Assembly (NCBI GenBank): GCA_023393375.1
Contig: JAEWLI010000218.1
Location: forward strand, 1-64,000
Direction: 5' to 3'
Length of the DNA stretch: 64,000 nucleotides
From: Bacteroidota bacterium
Lineage (GTDB): Bacteria > Bacteroidota > Bacteroidia > Cytophagales > Cyclobacteriaceae
The notes beneath the pieces are model-generated. The model was given only the letters and a program-made list of their open reading frames with translations, ran no database searches and was not told where the DNA came from. Both the position numbers and the translations under genes were made by a program. Below are positions 63,123 to 64,000 of the stretch, piece by piece; position 1 is the first letter of the stretch, and every line of letters starts with the position of its first letter.

Positions 63123-64000
63123 ATGGCCAAAGTACTTCTCACAGGAACAGCAGGTTTTATTGGAATGCACACTACAATCAGGCTGGCAACTGCCGGTCAT
63201 GAAGTAATAGGGGTGGATAGCATCAATGATTATTATGATGTAGAATTAAAAAATGCCCGGCTTCAGAGTTTAGGATTTTCTGTAAAGGAAATTCAATATG
63301 GTGTGAAAATTCATTCTACCAAAAATAAAAATTCATTTATTAAATTAAATCTTGAAGACCGTGAAGGGATTCTTAATTTATTTAATGAAGAAAAACCCGA
63401 TTTTGTTATCAATTTAGCTGCACAAGCTGGGGTGCGTTACTCGCTCATTAATCCTTATACTTACATTGAAAGCAACATTACTGGATTTCTTAACCTTCTG
63501 GAGGGTTGCAGGGCTAATCCGGTTAAGCACCTGATTTATGCTTCCAGTTCATCAGTTTATGGATTGAACAAGAATATTCCCTTTAAAGAATCTGAGACTG
63601 CCAATCATCCTGTATCATTGTATGCGGCTTCTAAAAAAGCCAATGAGATGATGGCTCACACTTATGCCCATTTATTTGGGATACCTTCTTCAGGTTTGCG
63701 ATTTTTTACCGTGTATGGTCCTTGGGGCAGACCCGACATGGCATTATTTATTTTTACCAAAAATATATTGGAAGGCAAACCGATAGAAGTATTCAACGAT
63801 GGTAAAATGACGAGAGATTTTACCTATATCGATGATATTGTTTCGGGTGTTGTAAGTTTATTGGAAAGACCACCATCAAATCAATCTGTTTTTGATCCCG
63901 AAAACCCTAACCCAGCCATAAGTTCTGCTCCTTATGCCCTTTATAATATAGGTAACAACGCACCGGTAAACCTAATGGATTTCGTGAGAGCAATTGAAAA
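63123..64000 (+). CDS. UDP-uronate/UDP-GlcNAc 4-epimerase-like, partial (cut by window end)
   Basis: The first 292 codons of an extended SDR. GTAGFIGMHTTIRL (8-21) is the NAD site; ASSSSVYG and YAASKKANE carry the catalytic Ser, Tyr and Lys; GLRFFTVYGPWGRPDMALF and GKMTRDFTYIDDIVSG are typical of UDP-glucuronate 4-epimerases. It starts 3 bp after the dehydrogenase, so the pair makes a 4-epimerised uronate for glycan synthesis. The 3' end lies beyond the window. Confidence 0.88.
   Translation, partial: MAKVLLTGTAGFIGMHTTIRLATAGHEVIGVDSINDYYDVELKNARLQSLGFSVKEIQYGVKIHSTKNKNSFIKLNLEDREGILNLFNEEKPDFVINLAAQAGVRYSLINPYTYIESNITGFLNLLEGCRANPVKHLIYASSSSVYGLNKNIPFKESETANHPVSLYAASKKANEMMAHTYAHLFGIPSSGLRFFTVYGPWGRPDMALFIFTKNILEGKPIEVFNDGKMTRDFTYIDDIVSGVVSLLERPPSNQSVFDPENPNPAISSAPYALYNIGNNAPVNLMDFVRAIE

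Overview
The window looks like a chromosomal segment of a Bacteroidota species, most likely of the order Cytophagales. The DNA is AT-rich. It carries many lineage-typical families: a TonB-dependent receptor with a carboxypeptidase-like N-terminal domain, PD40/OmpA proteins, DUF6452/DUF6048, DUF6588, DUF1573, DUF3109 and AsmA. Several promoters match the Bacteroidota -7 element TAnnTTTG, and gene starts mostly lack a Shine-Dalgarno sequence. No phage, complete insertion sequence, CRISPR array or large transferred island is visible. Most of it is ordinary core genome.

Layout. 1-7852: an MDR oxidoreductase and a frameshifted alpha/beta hydrolase, an S9 peptidase, an esterase, a SRPBCC protein, a DUF1287 protein and a two-gene unit of unknown function. 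7854-11685: a TonB receptor divergent from a DUF6452 lipoprotein/DUF6048 pair. 11675-14386: operon ribBA - secreted unknown - surE. 14617-19417: an SDR protein, a TPR protein and gyrA. 19689-21553: an LpxH-like phosphoesterase coupled to a glycosyltransferase. 21568-25907: SulP transporter, MscS channel, YigZ and a DMT transporter. 25922-29071: a small surface-glycan block (FemAB-like transferase, flippase, GT2). 29073-31246: waaA-rsgA. 31392-36700: DUF6588, a giant AsmA protein and a Ca2+/cation antiporter. 36801-38775: a two-component system. 38959-43870: DUF1573, a 481-residue helical unknown, a single-domain response regulator, an HtrA protease and tRNA-Asn. 44144-46266: operon of an ECF sigma factor, a membrane HEAT-repeat protein (possible anti-sigma) and a secreted DUF4097 protein. 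46398-47197: tRNA-Ser followed by 700 bp of noncoding repeats. 47198-60337: M19-like dipeptidase, YccF, PD40-OmpA, htpG, DUF3109, B12/radical SAM enzyme, GNAT, aldo/keto reductase and a 1024-residue protease-propeller-barrel fusion. 60556-64000: tRNA-Leu, an M42 peptidase, then UDP-sugar dehydrogenase plus epimerase (cut by the window edge), which look like the start of a capsule or O-antigen locus.

Common theme: much of the gene content serves the cell envelope (LPS core via WaaA, glycan assembly and export, AsmA, HtrA, an ECF module, outer-membrane receptors).

Most unusual structure: the tract after tRNA-Ser. It holds a five-unit ladder of GAAGCTTC palindromes spaced 21-22 bp, an ATAATCCGTG repeat, and a degenerate repeat copy whose relative lies at the left edge of the window (about 1-127). 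No clearly new multi-gene system could be demonstrated. The best candidates for uncharacterised biology are the sigma/HEAT/DUF4097 operon, the zinc-protease/TolB/barrel fusion, the 6624-7852 pair and the 481-residue protein with its palindromic 3' end.
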